Positions 26,311 through 38,105 are shown, numbered from the stretch's first letter. The stretch: 50,443 bases of DNA from Mycobacterium kyorinense (GCF_001672775.1 NZ_LZKJ01000109.1:1-50443), one strand, 5' to 3'. A program made the numbers and translations. The notes: generated by a model from the letters alone, not told the origin.

Positions 26311-26382
26311 TGGGCGCGGACGGGATCGAACCGCCGACCGCTGGTGTGTAAAACCAGAGCTCTACCACTGAGCTACGCGCCC
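26311..26382 (-). tRNA. tRNA-Val (anticodon UAC)
   Basis: The 72-nt minus-strand sequence folds as a tRNA. The acceptor stem GGGCGCG pairs with CGCGCCC and is followed by A73. The D arm is GCTCAGTGGTAGAGC, the anticodon stem CTGGT/ACCAG carries loop TTTACAC (anticodon TAC, Val GUA codons), and the T arm contains GGTTCGATCC. CCA is not encoded. The position next to ahpE matches the tRNA-Val locus of M. tuberculosis. Confidence 0.96.
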
Positions 26383-26439
26383 TGCCTCGGGCAGGCTACC
26401 CGGCTGGGCGCCCGCTGCCCAAAACGCCGACAACCCCGC

Positions 26440-26503
26440 GTCGAGGGTGCGCAATCCCGGGTTTCAGCTCGGCGCGTCGACCGGGGACACGCACGCTCGC
26501 GGC
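26440..26503 (+). repeat. 64-bp inverted-repeat element, copy A
   Basis: A GC-rich element with imperfect terminal inverted repeats (CGAGGGTGCG on the left, CGCACGCTCG on the right) and an inner CTCGGCGCGTCGACCGGGGA block. Without gaps it is identical at about 49 of 64 positions, counted by eye, to the copy at 47449-47512, and related in reverse orientation to 38119-38182. It lies between tRNA-Val and the stop of ahpE, so it could act as the ahpE transcription terminator. Confidence 0.6.
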
Positions 26504-26510
26504 AGAAATG

Positions 26511-26981
26511 TCAGGTCTTGAGGGCGGCCAGGGCGTCGGTCCACAGCCGCTGGTCGCGGGCTTCGCCCGGCTGCTTCATCTCGGCGAATTGGATGACCCC
26601 CGACCGGTCGATGACGAACGTGCCACGGTTGGAGTAACCGGCGTCGTCGTTGAACACCCCGTAGGCCTGGCTGACCGCGCCGTGCGGCCAGAAGTCCGAC
26701 AGCACCGGAAACAGGAAGCCGCTTTCAATCGCCCACACCTTATGAGTGGGCGGCGGGCCCACCGAGATGGCCAGCGCCACACTGTCGTCGTTCTCGTAGT
26801 CAGGCAGGTGGTCGCGCAACTGGTCGAGCTCGCCCTGGCAGATACCGGTGAACGCCAGCGGAAAGAACACCAACAGCACGTTCTTGGCGTCAGTTCCCGT
26901 GCGATATGCGCTCAGGGTGACCGGCTGTTGGTTCTGGTCGCGAAGGGTGAAGTCCGGCGCCGTGGTGCCGACAGTGAGCAT
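26511..26981 (-). CDS. ahpE: One-cysteine peroxiredoxin AhpE
   Basis: A 156-residue peroxiredoxin. The active-site motif is PLAFTGICQGELDQL with peroxidatic Cys48; there is no second Cys, so this is a 1-Cys enzyme that needs an external reductant (mycothiol/mycoredoxin-1 in M. tuberculosis). It reduces peroxides and peroxynitrite in the cytosol. The remaining conserved residues (Pro41, Thr45 and a later Arg in NRGTFVIDRSG) are present. The frame is open to 27221, but ATG 26981 gives the family N-terminus MLTVGTTAPDF. It shares one base with the stop of the upstream DUF3052 gene (TGATG), so translation is coupled. A 3-residue insertion (TGTD region) makes it slightly longer than the M. tuberculosis protein. 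Confidence 0.95.
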   Translation of the reverse strand: MLTVGTTAPDFTLRDQNQQPVTLSAYRTGTDAKNVLLVFFPLAFTGICQGELDQLRDHLPDYENDDSVALAISVGPPPTHKVWAIESGFLFPVLSDFWPHGAVSQAYGVFNDDAGYSNRGTFVIDRSGVIQFAEMKQPGEARDQRLWTDALAALKT

Positions 26982-27403
26982 CAGCGCCGTCCCGCCCGCG
27001 ACTTGGGCTGGACCAATCGGCTGGCGCTCCAGTCGCCCAGATTGACCGACGACGTCGGCATCAGGCCGGCAGTGGGTGCGGATTCGGCGATCTCGGCGGG
27101 CAGTACGTGGCCGGGCCGGCCGGTTTTCGGGGTGAGCACCCAGATCACCCCGTCGTCGGCCAGCGGGGCGATGGCGTCCATCAAGGTGTCCACCAGGTCG
27201 CCATCTCCGTCGCGCCACCACAACAACACGACGTCGACAACTTCATCGGTGTCCTCGTCGAGCAACTCGGTGCCGCACGCATCCTCGACGTCGGCGCGAA
27301 TGTCGTCGTCGGTGTCCTCGTCCCAGCCCCACTCCTGGACAATCTGGTCTTTCTGGATGCCCAGTTTGCGGGCGTAGCTCGGGGCGTCATCCGCCGCGAC
27401 CAC
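26981..27403 (-). CDS. DUF3052 family protein (Rv2239c-like)
   Basis: A 140-residue small acidic cytosolic protein of the DUF3052 family, conserved through actinobacteria and often next to ahpE or aceE. Recognised blocks are YARKLGIQKDQIVQEWGWDE near residue 9, the acidic stretch DTDDDIRADVEDACG and VVDVVLLWWRDGDGDLVDTL near 55. No enzyme motif is visible and the function is unknown. The frame is open to a GTG at 27427, but a strong AAGGAGG lies 7 nt before the GTG at 27403, and the eight extra codons would overlap it, so 27403 is chosen. Confidence 0.88.
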   Translation of the reverse strand: MVAADDAPSYARKLGIQKDQIVQEWGWDEDTDDDIRADVEDACGTELLDEDTDEVVDVVLLWWRDGDGDLVDTLMDAIAPLADDGVIWVLTPKTGRPGHVLPAEIAESAPTAGLMPTSSVNLGDWSASRLVQPKSRAGRR

Positions 27404-27410
27404 AGGGGGA

Positions 27411-27417
27411 CCTCCTT
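27411..27417 (-). promoter_or_regulatory. Strong Shine-Dalgarno that sets the DUF3052 start
   Basis: AAGGAGG on the minus strand (27417-27411), 7 nt before GTG at 27403-27401. It is complementary to the 16S rRNA 3' end at all seven positions and argues against the upstream in-frame GTG at 27427. Confidence 0.7.
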
Positions 27418-27499
27418 CTACCGACACACGCGCCGTGCGATGGCCATTATCGTCGCACAGCCCGCCCCAGCTGACACGACTGTGTCATGGAACTCCGGC

Positions 27500-28216
27500 T
27501 CACGAATAAGCCAGACACGAGCGCACCGTTTTGGTTTTGGTGTCGTTGAGTTGATCGACGCGCTGGTTGAACTCAGAAGTCGGCGCATGCGCCCGGATGG
27601 CGTTTGCGACGTCGCGGGCCGCGTCGACATAGGAGTTCAGCGCGTCACGCACCGCACCAGACAATGGATCGCTGATGCTGCCGGCGACAACATCGGCGCT
27701 GTTGTTGAGCGCATCGACGGCCGGGCCTTCGGCGGAGGCGGTGTCGCGACCCTGATTGAACGCCGCGACAAAGGCATTCACTTTCTCGATCGCGTCCTTG
27801 CTGGTGCTGGCAAACGACTCGCACGCTCGGATCACGGCTCGGGTTGTCAGCTGCTGTTGGCGCTGCGACTCCCGGACCCGGGAGGTCGCCGAGGACGCCG
27901 ATACCGATGCCGATACTGATGCCCGGTAGGCCGGGGCCATCGCGGTGTCGACGGTCGGGGTGCCTTCGGTGACGGTGGTGCACCCGACGATGGCCATCAG
28001 CATCGCCGCCAGGCAACCGACTACCAGCGCGACGATCCGCCATCTTCGGGCGGCACGCCATCCGGTCAGCACACCGGTTGACGTTACCGGTTCCCGATAA
28101 CGACCGCCTCGACCCGCCGACTGTCGGCGGCCGACTCCGGGTCGATGGCCCCTACGCGGCGGGGCCTCCCGTGCGGCACGATAGGAGGGCAACGACAAAG
28201 CGGCGACGGCGGGCAT
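27500..28216 (-). CDS. Mycobacterial envelope protein, Rv2240c-like
   Basis: From ATG 28216 this is a 238-residue protein: an Arg-rich N-terminal region (about 1-60), one hydrophobic helix ([20 protein letters not shown], about 60-79) and a Ser/Ala-rich helical extracytoplasmic domain (about 95-238). The frame is open to an ATG at 28252. A GTG at 28072 would instead give a short basic n-region and put the lipobox AIVGC with Cys at residue 31, which makes a textbook lipoprotein, so the start is unsettled. No known catalytic motif is seen. It is divergent from aceE. It resembles the unannotated M. tuberculosis protein at this place by position and composition. Confidence 0.75.
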   Translation of the reverse strand: MPAVAALSLPSYRAAREAPPRRGHRPGVGRRQSAGRGGRYREPVTSTGVLTGWRAARRWRIVALVVGCLAAMLMAIVGCTTVTEGTPTVDTAMAPAYRASVSASVSASSATSRVRESQRQQQLTTRAVIRACESFASTSKDAIEKVNAFVAAFNQGRDTASAEGPAVDALNNSADVVAGSISDPLSGAVRDALNSYVDAARDVANAIRAHAPTSEFNQRVDQLNDTKTKTVRSCLAYS

Positions 28217-28256
28217 CGGCCACAAGCGGATGACGCCACACACGAGGAGCACTGAG

Positions 28257-31058
<2,802 letters not shown>

Positions 31059-31118
31059 CGCCCCGCCGGCCTCGCTGGCCTCGCCACGCCCGCCGAGCCC
31101 GCCACGCCCGCCGAGCCC

Positions 31119-31178
31119 GCCGAACGTGAACTTAAGTTCACGTTCGGCGCCGAGCGTGAAACCAGCTTCACGCTCGGC
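31119..31178. repeat. Two adjacent 30-bp palindromes after aceE
   Basis: 31119-31148 is a perfect 30-bp palindrome (half-site GCCGAACGTGAACTT). 31149-31178 is a related hairpin with arms GCCGAGCGTGAA and TTCACGCTCGGC and a 6-nt loop. They differ by an A-T to G-C change made on both arms, so pairing is kept. They lie 60 bp after the aceE stop and 94 bp before mabR, preceded by a GC-rich 18-bp unit repeated twice (31083-31118). A bidirectional terminator or RNA hairpin is likely. The centre of the first reads GAAC-TTAA-GTTC, the core of an SOS box, but the outer bases do not fit. Confidence 0.75.
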
Positions 31179-31271
31179 GAGGCGAGGGCGAGGCCGATGC
31201 GAAGGTTCAGCGTCGGGCCTCAGCGGGGCCGCTTGGTGAAAACATCCAGAAAAGTGGCGTAGCTTTTAGGA

Positions 31272-32579
31272 GTGGCCGACAAGGATATCGGGCAGTTCGT
31301 CCTGCCGCGCTCGACGCTCGAGCTGCTGGACACCGTGCCGGAGTCGCTGCTGCGGCGGCTCAAGCAGTACTCCGGGCGGCTGGCCACCGAGGCCGTTTCG
31401 GCGATGAACGACCGGTTGCCATTCTTCGCCGACCTGGAGGCCTCCCAACGCGCCAGCGTCGCGCTGGTGGTCCAGACCGCCGTGGTGAACTTCGTCGAGT
31501 GGATGAGCGATCCGCGCAGCAACGTCAGCTACACCGCACAGGCCTTCGAGCTGGTCCCCCAGGAGCTGACGCGCCGGATCGCGCTGCGAGACACCGTCGA
31601 CATGGTGCGGGTCACCATGGAGTTCTTCGAGGAAGTCGTCCCGATGGTGGCCCGCTCAGAAGAACAGGTCACCGCGCTGACGGTCGGGATTCTGAAGTAC
31701 AGCCGCGACCTGGCCTTCACCGCCGCCACGGCTTACGCCGATGCGGCCGAAGCCCGCGGCACCTGGGACAGCCGGATGGAAGCCAGCGTGGTGGACGCGG
31801 TGGTACGCGGCGACACCGGCCCCGAGCTGCTGTCCAGGTCTGCCGCGCTGAACTGGGACACCACCGCGCCGGCGACAGTAGTGGTAGGTACACCGGCGCC
31901 CGGCCGGGAAAACCATGCCAGCCAGGATGTCCGGGACATCGCCACCCGTCACGGCCGCGCCGCGCTTACCGACGTGCACGGCACCTGGCTGGTGGCGATC
32001 GTGTCCGGTCATCTCACCCCGACCGACAAGTTCTTCGGCGACCTGCTGGCCGCTTTCTCCGACGGGCCGGTGGTGATCGGGCCGACGGCGCCGATGCTGA
32101 CCGCGGCCTATCACAGTGCCAGTGAGGCGATCTCCGGGATGAACGCGGTAGCCGGCTGGACCGGGGCCCCGCGGCCAGTGCTGGCGCGCGAGCTGCTGCC
32201 CGAACGTGCGCTGATGGGCGACGCGTCAGCCATCGCGGCGTTGCACACCGACGTGATGCGGCCGCTCGCCGATGCCGGGCCCACCCTCACCGAGACGTTG
32301 GACGCCTATCTGGATTGCGGCGGCGCGATCGAGGCCTGTGCGCGCACATTGTTCGTTCATCCAAATACTGTGCGTTACCGCCTTCGGCGGATCGCCGACT
32401 TCACCGGCCGGGACCCCACCCAGCCGCGGGATGCCTATGTCCTCCGCGTAGCCGCTACGGTGGGCCATCTCGCCTATCAGGCGCAGCACAACAGCATCAC
32501 CAGTAACACTGTGACGCCCGTCACCACCCCGGTGGTAAAAGACCTGGTCGAACCGTCGGCAGCGCACCGGGTGGACTGA
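31272..32579 (+). CDS. mabR: PucR/CdaR-type transcriptional regulator of FAS-II (MabR, Rv2242-like)
   Basis: A 435-residue regulator. The C-terminal PucR-type helix-turn-helix is GAIEACARTLFVHPNTVRYR (about 353-372), followed by LRRIADFTGRD. The N-terminal 170 residues are helical (RsbRD-N-like), and the middle carries a GGDEF-like degenerate domain around VVGTPAP...GRAALTDVHGTWLVAIV. MabR of M. tuberculosis binds the promoter of the fabD-acpM-kasA-kasB-accD6 operon and responds to long-chain acyl-CoA. Start: GTG 31272. Its C-terminal tail (after about residue 395) is Thr/Val-rich and longer than in M. tuberculosis (414 residues there). The next operon starts 129 bp downstream. Confidence 0.92.
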   Translation: MADKDIGQFVLPRSTLELLDTVPESLLRRLKQYSGRLATEAVSAMNDRLPFFADLEASQRASVALVVQTAVVNFVEWMSDPRSNVSYTAQAFELVPQELTRRIALRDTVDMVRVTMEFFEEVVPMVARSEEQVTALTVGILKYSRDLAFTAATAYADAAEARGTWDSRMEASVVDAVVRGDTGPELLSRSAALNWDTTAPATVVVGTPAPGRENHASQDVRDIATRHGRAALTDVHGTWLVAIVSGHLTPTDKFFGDLLAAFSDGPVVIGPTAPMLTAAYHSASEAISGMNAVAGWTGAPRPVLARELLPERALMGDASAIAALHTDVMRPLADAGPTLTETLDAYLDCGGAIEACARTLFVHPNTVRYRLRRIADFTGRDPTQPRDAYVLRVAATVGHLAYQAQHNSITSNTVTPVTTPVVKDLVEPSAAHRVD

Positions 32580-32621
32580 CGAAGTTGCGGCGCGATATCA
32601 AACATGTCGCATCCGAGGGTG

Positions 32622-32642
32622 TTTTGTAGGGTCCCGACAAAA
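32622..32642 (+). promoter_or_regulatory. Candidate MabR operator in the FAS-II promoter
   Basis: Perfect inverted repeat TTTTGT (32622-32627) - 9 bases - ACAAAA (32637-32642). It lies 66 bp upstream of the fabD start and just before CATAAT (32658-32663), a candidate -10. MabR is known to bind an inverted repeat in this promoter; that this is the site is inferred from position, symmetry and the adjacent mabR gene. A second AT-rich run (TTCTCTTAAAC, 32696-32706) lies just before fabD. Confidence 0.65.
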
Positions 32643-32708
32643 ACCTAAGACAAGGTTCATAATCTCTTACACCGCGCAAAATCGTCTTCACAGTGTTCTC
32701 TTAAACAC

Positions 32709-33617
32709 GTGATTGCGTTACTTGCCCCCGGACAGGGATCGCAGACTCCCGGAATGCTGTCGCCATGGCTCGAGCTGCCCGGCGCCGCGGATCAGATCGC
32801 CTCATGGTCGACCGTCAGTGGCCTGGACCTCGCGCGGTTGGGCACCACCGCGTCGGCCGAGGAGATCACCGACACCGCGGTGACCCAGCCGCTGGTCGTG
32901 GCCGCCACACTGCTCGCCCATCAGGAACTGACCCGACGCGGTGAGTTCGGCGAGACCGAGCTCATCGTCGCCGGCCACTCGGTCGGCGAAATTGCGGCCT
33001 ACGCGATCGCCGGCGTCATTTCGGCTGATGAAGCCGTCTCGCTGGCCGCCACCCGCGGCGCTGAGATGGCCAAGGCCTGTGCCCTCGAGCCGACCGGCAT
33101 GTCGGCGGTACTCGGTGGGGATGAGGCTGAGGTGCTGACCCGGCTCGAGCAACTCGACCTGGTACCCGCCAACCGCAACGCCGCCGGCCAGATCGTCGCC
33201 GCCGGTCGTTTGACCGCGCTGGACAAGCTCGCCGAAGACCCACCCACCAAGGCGCGGGTGCGCGCACTCGGTGTCGCCGGCGCGTTCCACACCGAGTTCA
33301 TGGCATCCGCCCTGGAGGGTTATGCCGCCGCGGCGGCGAAGGTCACGCCGGCCGAGCCGACCGCGACGCTGCTGTCAAACCGCGACGGAAAACCGGTATC
33401 GTCGGCAGCCGACGCGATGGAGAAGCTCGTCGCGCAACTGACCCGACCGGTGCGCTGGGATTTGTGCACCGAGACGCTGCGTCAGCACGATGTCACGGCG
33501 ATCGTCGAGTTCCCGCCCGCGGGCACTTTGGCCGGTATCGCCAAACGCGAACTTCGTGGGACTACGACGCGTGCCGTCAAGTCCCCCGCAGACCTGGACG
33601 GCTTAGCCGAGGCGTAA
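32709..33617 (+). CDS. fabD: Malonyl-CoA:ACP transacylase
   Basis: A 302-residue FabD. It loads malonate from malonyl-CoA onto AcpM for FAS-II mycolate chain elongation. The N-terminal IALLAPGQGSQTPGM holds the oxyanion Gln, Ser91 lies in the GHSVGE nucleophile elbow, and the catalytic His is in AGAFHTEFMA near residue 195. A C-terminal ferredoxin-like small domain surrounds KVTPAEPTATLLSNRDGKPV. The GTG start begins the operon fabD-acpM-kasA-kasB-accD6. An 89-bp gap to acpM with its own AGGAAT-type leader suggests possible extra regulation, but no promoter is clear there. Confidence 0.97.
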   Translation: MIALLAPGQGSQTPGMLSPWLELPGAADQIASWSTVSGLDLARLGTTASAEEITDTAVTQPLVVAATLLAHQELTRRGEFGETELIVAGHSVGEIAAYAIAGVISADEAVSLAATRGAEMAKACALEPTGMSAVLGGDEAEVLTRLEQLDLVPANRNAAGQIVAAGRLTALDKLAEDPPTKARVRALGVAGAFHTEFMASALEGYAAAAAKVTPAEPTATLLSNRDGKPVSSAADAMEKLVAQLTRPVRWDLCTETLRQHDVTAIVEFPPAGTLAGIAKRELRGTTTRAVKSPADLDGLAEA

Positions 33618-33706
33618 CGCAGCCGGAGCTGTAAACCCCGCCAGTACAACCGCATATCGCACGTTTCATCAGAAGTAACACCACACATTACGAAGGGAAT
33701 CTCACC

Positions 33707-34054
33707 GTGGCTGTCAGCCAGCAAGAAATCATCGCCGGAATCGCCGAAATCATCGAAGAGGTGACCGGTATCGAGCCGTCCGAGATCACGCCCGAGAAGT
33801 CGTTCGTCGACGACCTGGACATCGACTCGCTGTCGATGGTCGAGATCGCCGTGCAGACCGAGGACAAGTACGGCGTCAAGATCCCCGACGAGGACCTCGC
33901 CGGTCTGCGTACCGTCGGTGACGTCGTCGACTACATCCAGAAGCTCGAGGAAGAGAACCCCGAGGCCGCCCAGGCGCTGCGCGCCAAACTCGAGGCCGAG
34001 AACCCCGAGACGGTTGAATCGGTCCGCGCCAGGATGGAAGCCGACAGCAAGTGA
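33707..34054 (+). CDS. acpM: Meromycolate extension acyl carrier protein
   Basis: A 115-residue ACP. The phosphopantetheine is attached to Ser41 in [20 protein letters not shown]. The first 80 residues are the standard four-helix ACP. The C-terminal 35 residues, very rich in Glu and Ala ([20 protein letters not shown]), are the extension characteristic of mycobacterial AcpM, which carries very long acyl chains in FAS-II. GTG start with GAAGGGAA upstream. Its stop overlaps the kasA start by 4 bp (GTGA), so the two are translationally coupled. Confidence 0.98.
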   Translation: MAVSQQEIIAGIAEIIEEVTGIEPSEITPEKSFVDDLDIDSLSMVEIAVQTEDKYGVKIPDEDLAGLRTVGDVVDYIQKLEEENPEAAQALRAKLEAENPETVESVRARMEADSK

Positions 34055-35301
34055 CCAAGCCTTCCACTGCTAACGGCGGTTACCCCAGCGTGGTGGTAAC
34101 CGCCGTGGAAGCCACGACATCGATCGGGGCGGACGTCGAGAGCACGTGGAAGGGTTTGTTGGCCGGCGAGAGCGGCATCCACGTCCTCGAGGACGAGTAC
34201 ATCACCAAGTGGGACCTGCCGGTCAAGATCGGCGGGCACCTCAAGGACCCGGTCGACGACCACATGGGCCGGCTGGAGATGCGGCGCATGTCGTATGTCC
34301 AGCGGATGGCCAAGCTGCTGTCGGATCGACTTTGGGAGTCGGCCGGCGCACCCGAGGTTGACCCCGACCGGTTCACGGTCGTGGTCGGCACCGGGCTGGG
34401 CGGCGCGGAGCGGATCGTCGAAAGCTACGACCTGATGAACGAGGGCGGCCCTCGCAAGGTGTCGCCGCTGGCCGTACAGATGATCATGCCCAACGGCGCC
34501 GCGGCGACCGTCGGACTGCAGCGGGGCGCCCGCGCCGGGGTGATCACTCCGGTGTCGGCGTGCTCGTCGGGCTCGGAAGGCATCGCCCACGCGTGGCGGC
34601 AGATCGTCATGGGCGACGCCGACTTCGCGATCTGCGGCGGTGTCGAAGGTCCGATCGAGGCGCTGCCGATCGCGGCGTTCTCGATGATGCGGGCGATGTC
34701 TACCCGCAACGACGACCCGGAAGGCGCGTCGCGGCCGTTCGACAAGGACCGCGACGGGTTCGTGTTCGGCGAGGCCGGCGCGCTGATGATCATCGAGACC
34801 GAGGAGCACGCCAAGGCCCGCGGCGCCAAACCGCTGGCGCGGCTCATGGGCGCTGGCGTGACCTCCGACGCCTACCACATGGTGGCTCCGGCTCCGGACG
34901 GTGTCCGCGCCGGGCGGGCGATGACACGCGCGATGGAGTTGGCGGGGTTGTCCGCCAAGGACATCGACCACGTCAACGCGCACGGCACGGCCACCCCGAT
35001 CGGTGACACCGCCGAGGCCAACGCCATCCGGTCTGCCGGTTGCGAACATGCCGCGGTGTACGCGCCGAAGTCGGCGTTGGGTCACTCCATCGGTGCGGTC
35101 GGGGCGCTGGAGTCGGTGTTGACGGTGCTGTCGCTGCGCGACGGCGTCATCCCGCCAACGCTGAACTACCAGACGCCGGATCCGGAGATCGATCTCGATG
35201 TGGTCGCTGGTGAGCCTCGCTATGGCGATTACCAGTACGCCATCAACAACTCGTTCGGATTCGGCGGGCACAACGTGGCGCTCGCCTTCGGGCGCTACTA
35301 A
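34051..35301 (+). CDS. kasA: Beta-ketoacyl-ACP synthase KasA
   Basis: A 416-residue condensing enzyme of FAS-II, essential in M. tuberculosis. It adds malonyl-AcpM units to growing meromycolate chains. The catalytic triad is Cys171 in [12 protein letters not shown], His in [13 protein letters not shown] near 311 and His in [15 protein letters not shown] near 345; the Cys position is the same as in M. tuberculosis. The C-terminal [10 protein letters not shown] loop, next to the acyl channel, is intact. The GTG start overlaps acpM. Known inhibitors such as thiolactomycin bind this active site in the family; no unusual residue was noticed. Confidence 0.97.
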   Translation: MTKPSTANGGYPSVVVTAVEATTSIGADVESTWKGLLAGESGIHVLEDEYITKWDLPVKIGGHLKDPVDDHMGRLEMRRMSYVQRMAKLLSDRLWESAGAPEVDPDRFTVVVGTGLGGAERIVESYDLMNEGGPRKVSPLAVQMIMPNGAAATVGLQRGARAGVITPVSACSSGSEGIAHAWRQIVMGDADFAICGGVEGPIEALPIAAFSMMRAMSTRNDDPEGASRPFDKDRDGFVFGEAGALMIIETEEHAKARGAKPLARLMGAGVTSDAYHMVAPAPDGVRAGRAMTRAMELAGLSAKDIDHVNAHGTATPIGDTAEANAIRSAGCEHAAVYAPKSALGHSIGAVGALESVLTVLSLRDGVIPPTLNYQTPDPEIDLDVVAGEPRYGDYQYAINNSFGFGGHNVALAFGRY

Positions 35302-35392
35302 GTAAGACATCGCGGGCCGGGCGGCCCGGGGTGGGGGTGTCCTCGCTTGCGGGGGCGGGCCGGACAGCAGGAAAGGGACGTTCGTTACACCT

Positions 35393-36652
35393 ATGGCTTC
35401 GTTGGCTACGGGGAGAGGTTTCCCCAATGTGGTCGTCACCGGCATCGCGATGACGACGGCGGTGGCGACCGACGCGGAGACCACCTGGAAGGCGCTGCTC
35501 GACGGGCAAAGCGGGATTCGTACCCTCGATGACCCGTTCGTCGAGGAGTACGACCTGCCGGTGCGCATCGGTGGCCACCTGTTGGAGGAATTCGACAGCC
35601 AGCTGAACCGCGTCGAGAACCGCCGGATGGGATACCTGCAAAAGATGGCGACGGTGCTGCACCGGCGGGTGTGGGACAACGCCGGCTCGCCCGAGGTGGA
35701 CACCAACCGGCTGGCGGTGTCCATCGGCACCGGTCTGGGCTCGTCCGAAGAGCTCATCTGGGGCTACGACGGGATGCGGGCCCGCGGCATCAGAGCGGTC
35801 TCGCCACTGGCGGTGCAGATGTACATGCCCAACGGGGCGGCGGCGGCGGTCGGCCTTGAGCGGCATGCCAAGGCCGGCGTGATGACCCCGGTGTCGGCGT
35901 GCGCATCCGGGTCGGAGGGCATCGCCCGGGCGTGGCAGCAGATCGTGCTCGGCGAGGCCGATATCGCGATCTGCGGTGGCGTCGAGACCAAAATCGAGGC
36001 GGTGCCGATCGCCGGGTTCGCCCAGATGCGGATCGTCATGTCGACCAACAACGACGACCCGCCCGGCGCCTGCCGCCCCTTCGACAAGGACCGCGACGGG
36101 TTCGTGTTCGGCGAGGCCGGCGCGCTGCTGGTCATCGAGACCGAGGAGCACGCCAAAGCCCGCGGCGCCAACATCTTGGCCCGCCTGATGGGAGCCAGCG
36201 TCACTTCGGACGGCTTCCACATGGTCGCTCCGGACCCCAACGGGGAACGCGCCGGACATGCGATGACCCGGGCGATCCAGCTCGCGGACCTCACACCCGG
36301 CGACATCGACCACGTCAACGCGCACGCCACCGGCACCTCGGTTGGTGACCTGGCCGAAGGCAAGGCCATCAACAACGCGCTCGGGCCGCACGGCGGGCAC
36401 GCCGTGGTGTATGCGCCCAAGTCGGCGCTGGGCCATTCGGTCGGCGCGGTCGGTGCGGTGGAGTCGATCCTGACCGTGCTGGCGTTGCGCGACCAGATCG
36501 TGCCTCCGACGCTGAACCTGGTCAATCTCGACCCCGAAATCGACTTGGACGTGGTGGCAGGCGAGCCGCGGCCGGGCGACTACAAGTACGCGATCAACAA
36601 CTCGTTCGGATTCGGTGGGCACAACGTAGCCCTGGCTTTCGGCCGGTACTGA
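35393..36652 (+). CDS. kasB: Beta-ketoacyl-ACP synthase KasB
   Basis: A 419-residue KasA paralogue that carries out the later elongation rounds to full-length mycolates; it is non-essential in M. tuberculosis, but its loss shortens mycolates and removes acid-fastness. Cys170 lies in [12 protein letters not shown], with catalytic His in [13 protein letters not shown] and [15 protein letters not shown]. The start ATG 35393 gives a shorter N-terminus than the 438-residue M. tuberculosis protein. The 91-bp kasA-kasB gap is GC-rich and has no clear promoter. At the DNA level kasA and kasB share long stretches, so misassembly or gene conversion between them is conceivable; both look intact here. 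Confidence 0.96.
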   Translation: MASLATGRGFPNVVVTGIAMTTAVATDAETTWKALLDGQSGIRTLDDPFVEEYDLPVRIGGHLLEEFDSQLNRVENRRMGYLQKMATVLHRRVWDNAGSPEVDTNRLAVSIGTGLGSSEELIWGYDGMRARGIRAVSPLAVQMYMPNGAAAAVGLERHAKAGVMTPVSACASGSEGIARAWQQIVLGEADIAICGGVETKIEAVPIAGFAQMRIVMSTNNDDPPGACRPFDKDRDGFVFGEAGALLVIETEEHAKARGANILARLMGASVTSDGFHMVAPDPNGERAGHAMTRAIQLADLTPGDIDHVNAHATGTSVGDLAEGKAINNALGPHGGHAVVYAPKSALGHSVGAVGAVESILTVLALRDQIVPPTLNLVNLDPEIDLDVVAGEPRPGDYKYAINNSFGFGGHNVALAFGRY

Positions 36653-36683
36653 TACCGAGCGCCCATCGAGGAGGAGACCTGCG

Positions 36684-38105
36684 ATGACGATCATGGCCCC
36701 GGAGGCAGTTGGCGAGTCGCTCGATCCCCGCGACCCGCTGCTGCGGCTGACCACGTTCTTCGACGACGACAGCGTCGAGCTGTTGCACGAGCGGGACCGG
36801 TCCGGAGTGCTGGCTGCCGCAGGCACCGTCAACGGGGTGCGCACCATCGCGTTCTGCACGGACGGCACCGTGATGGGCGGCGCCATGGGCATCGAGGGCT
36901 GCACCCACATCGTCAACGCCTACGACACGGCCATCGAAGAGCAGAGCCCGATCGTGGGCATCTGGCACTCCGGCGGTGCCCGGCTCGCTGAGGGTGTCCG
37001 CGCGCTGCACGCGGTCGGCATGGTGTTCGAGGCCATGATCCGCGCGTCAGGCTACATCCCGCAGATCTCGGTGGTCGTCGGTTTCGCCGCAGGCGGCGCC
37101 GCGTACGGGCCGGCGTTGACCGACGTCATCGTGATGGCGCCTGACAGCCGGGTGTTCGTCACCGGGCCCGATGTGGTGCGCAGTGTCACCGGCGAGGACG
37201 TCGACATGGCCGCCCTCGGCGGCCCGGACACTCACCACAAGAAGTCCGGCGTGTGCCACATCGTCGCCGACGACGAGCTCGACGCCTACGAGCGCGGCCG
37301 GCGGTTGGTCGGATTGTTCTGCCAGCAGGGGCATTTCGACCGCACCAAGGCCGAGGCTGAGGACACCGACCTGCACGCGCTGCTGCCGGAGTCGCCGCGG
37401 CGCGCCTACGACGTGCACCCGATCGTGACTGCGCTGCTCGACGACGACGCGCCGTTCGACGAGTTCCAGGCCAAGTGGGCGCCGTCGATGGTGGTCGGCC
37501 TGGGCCGGCTCTCCGGTCGGACCGTCGGGGTGCTGGCCAACAATCCGCTGCGGTTGGGCGGCTGCCTGAACTCCGAAAGCGCGGAAAAGGCAGCACGTTT
37601 CGTGCGGCTCTGCGATGCGTTCGGTATTCCGCTGGTGGTGATCGTCGACGTGCCGGGGTATCTGCCCGGTGTCGGTCAGGAGTGGGGCGGCGTGGTGCGC
37701 CGCGGCGCCAAACTGCTGCACGCGTTCGGTGAGGCCACCGTTCCGCGGGTCACGCTGGTTACCCGCAAGACCTACGGCGGGGCCTACATCGCGATGAACT
37801 CGCGGTCGTTGAACGCCACCAAGGTGTTCGCCTGGCCGGACGCCGAGGTCGCGGTCATGGGTGCCAAGGCAGCGGTGGGCATTTTGCACAAGAAGAAGCT
37901 GGCCGCCGCGGCCGACCACGAACGTGAGGCGCTGCACGACGAGTTGGCTGCCGAGCACGAGCGCATCGCCGGCGGCGTGGACAGCGCCATCGACATCGGC
38001 GTGGTCGACGAGAAGATCGACCCTGCGCACACCCGCAGCAAGATCACCGAAGCGCTGGCCGAGGCGCCCGCCCGTCGCGGCCGCCACAAAAACATCCCGC
38101 TGTAA
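36684..38105 (+). CDS. accD6: Acetyl/propionyl-CoA carboxylase carboxyltransferase beta subunit AccD6
   Basis: A 473-residue biotin-dependent carboxyltransferase. With AccA3 it makes malonyl-CoA, the FAS-II substrate loaded by FabD at the start of the same operon. Two crotonase-fold halves are visible. VGFAAGGAAYGPALTD near 130 forms the first acyl-CoA oxyanion hole, and VTRKTYGGAYIAMNSRSL near 358 forms the biotin side. A strong GGAGGAGA about 8 nt before ATG sets the start. It is the last gene of the FAS-II operon. The stop is followed by repeat copy C (38119-38182), which may terminate the operon. C-terminal basic RRGRHKNIPL is typical. Confidence 0.97.
   Translation: MTIMAPEAVGESLDPRDPLLRLTTFFDDDSVELLHERDRSGVLAAAGTVNGVRTIAFCTDGTVMGGAMGIEGCTHIVNAYDTAIEEQSPIVGIWHSGGARLAEGVRALHAVGMVFEAMIRASGYIPQISVVVGFAAGGAAYGPALTDVIVMAPDSRVFVTGPDVVRSVTGEDVDMAALGGPDTHHKKSGVCHIVADDELDAYERGRRLVGLFCQQGHFDRTKAEAEDTDLHALLPESPRRAYDVHPIVTALLDDDAPFDEFQAKWAPSMVVGLGRLSGRTVGVLANNPLRLGGCLNSESAEKAARFVRLCDAFGIPLVVIVDVPGYLPGVGQEWGGVVRRGAKLLHAFGEATVPRVTLVTRKTYGGAYIAMNSRSLNATKVFAWPDAEVAVMGAKAAVGILHKKKLAAAADHEREALHDELAAEHERIAGGVDSAIDIGVVDEKIDPAHTRSKITEALAEAPARRGRHKNIPL

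Noticed and set aside
31119..31148. SOS box in the palindrome after aceE (core GAAC-TTAA-GTTC)
   Set aside because: The flanking bases (TG/CA instead of TC/GA) do not fit the mycobacterial LexA consensus, and the adjacent related hairpin lacks the core.
34051..36652. Recent tandem duplication of kasA/kasB
   Set aside because: The pair is an old, conserved mycobacterial feature; the differences between them match known KasA and KasB.
33931..36916. Minus-strand open frames of 608 and 557 codons opposite kasA/kasB/accD6
   Set aside because: They resemble each other only because kasA and kasB do; no independent protein signature.
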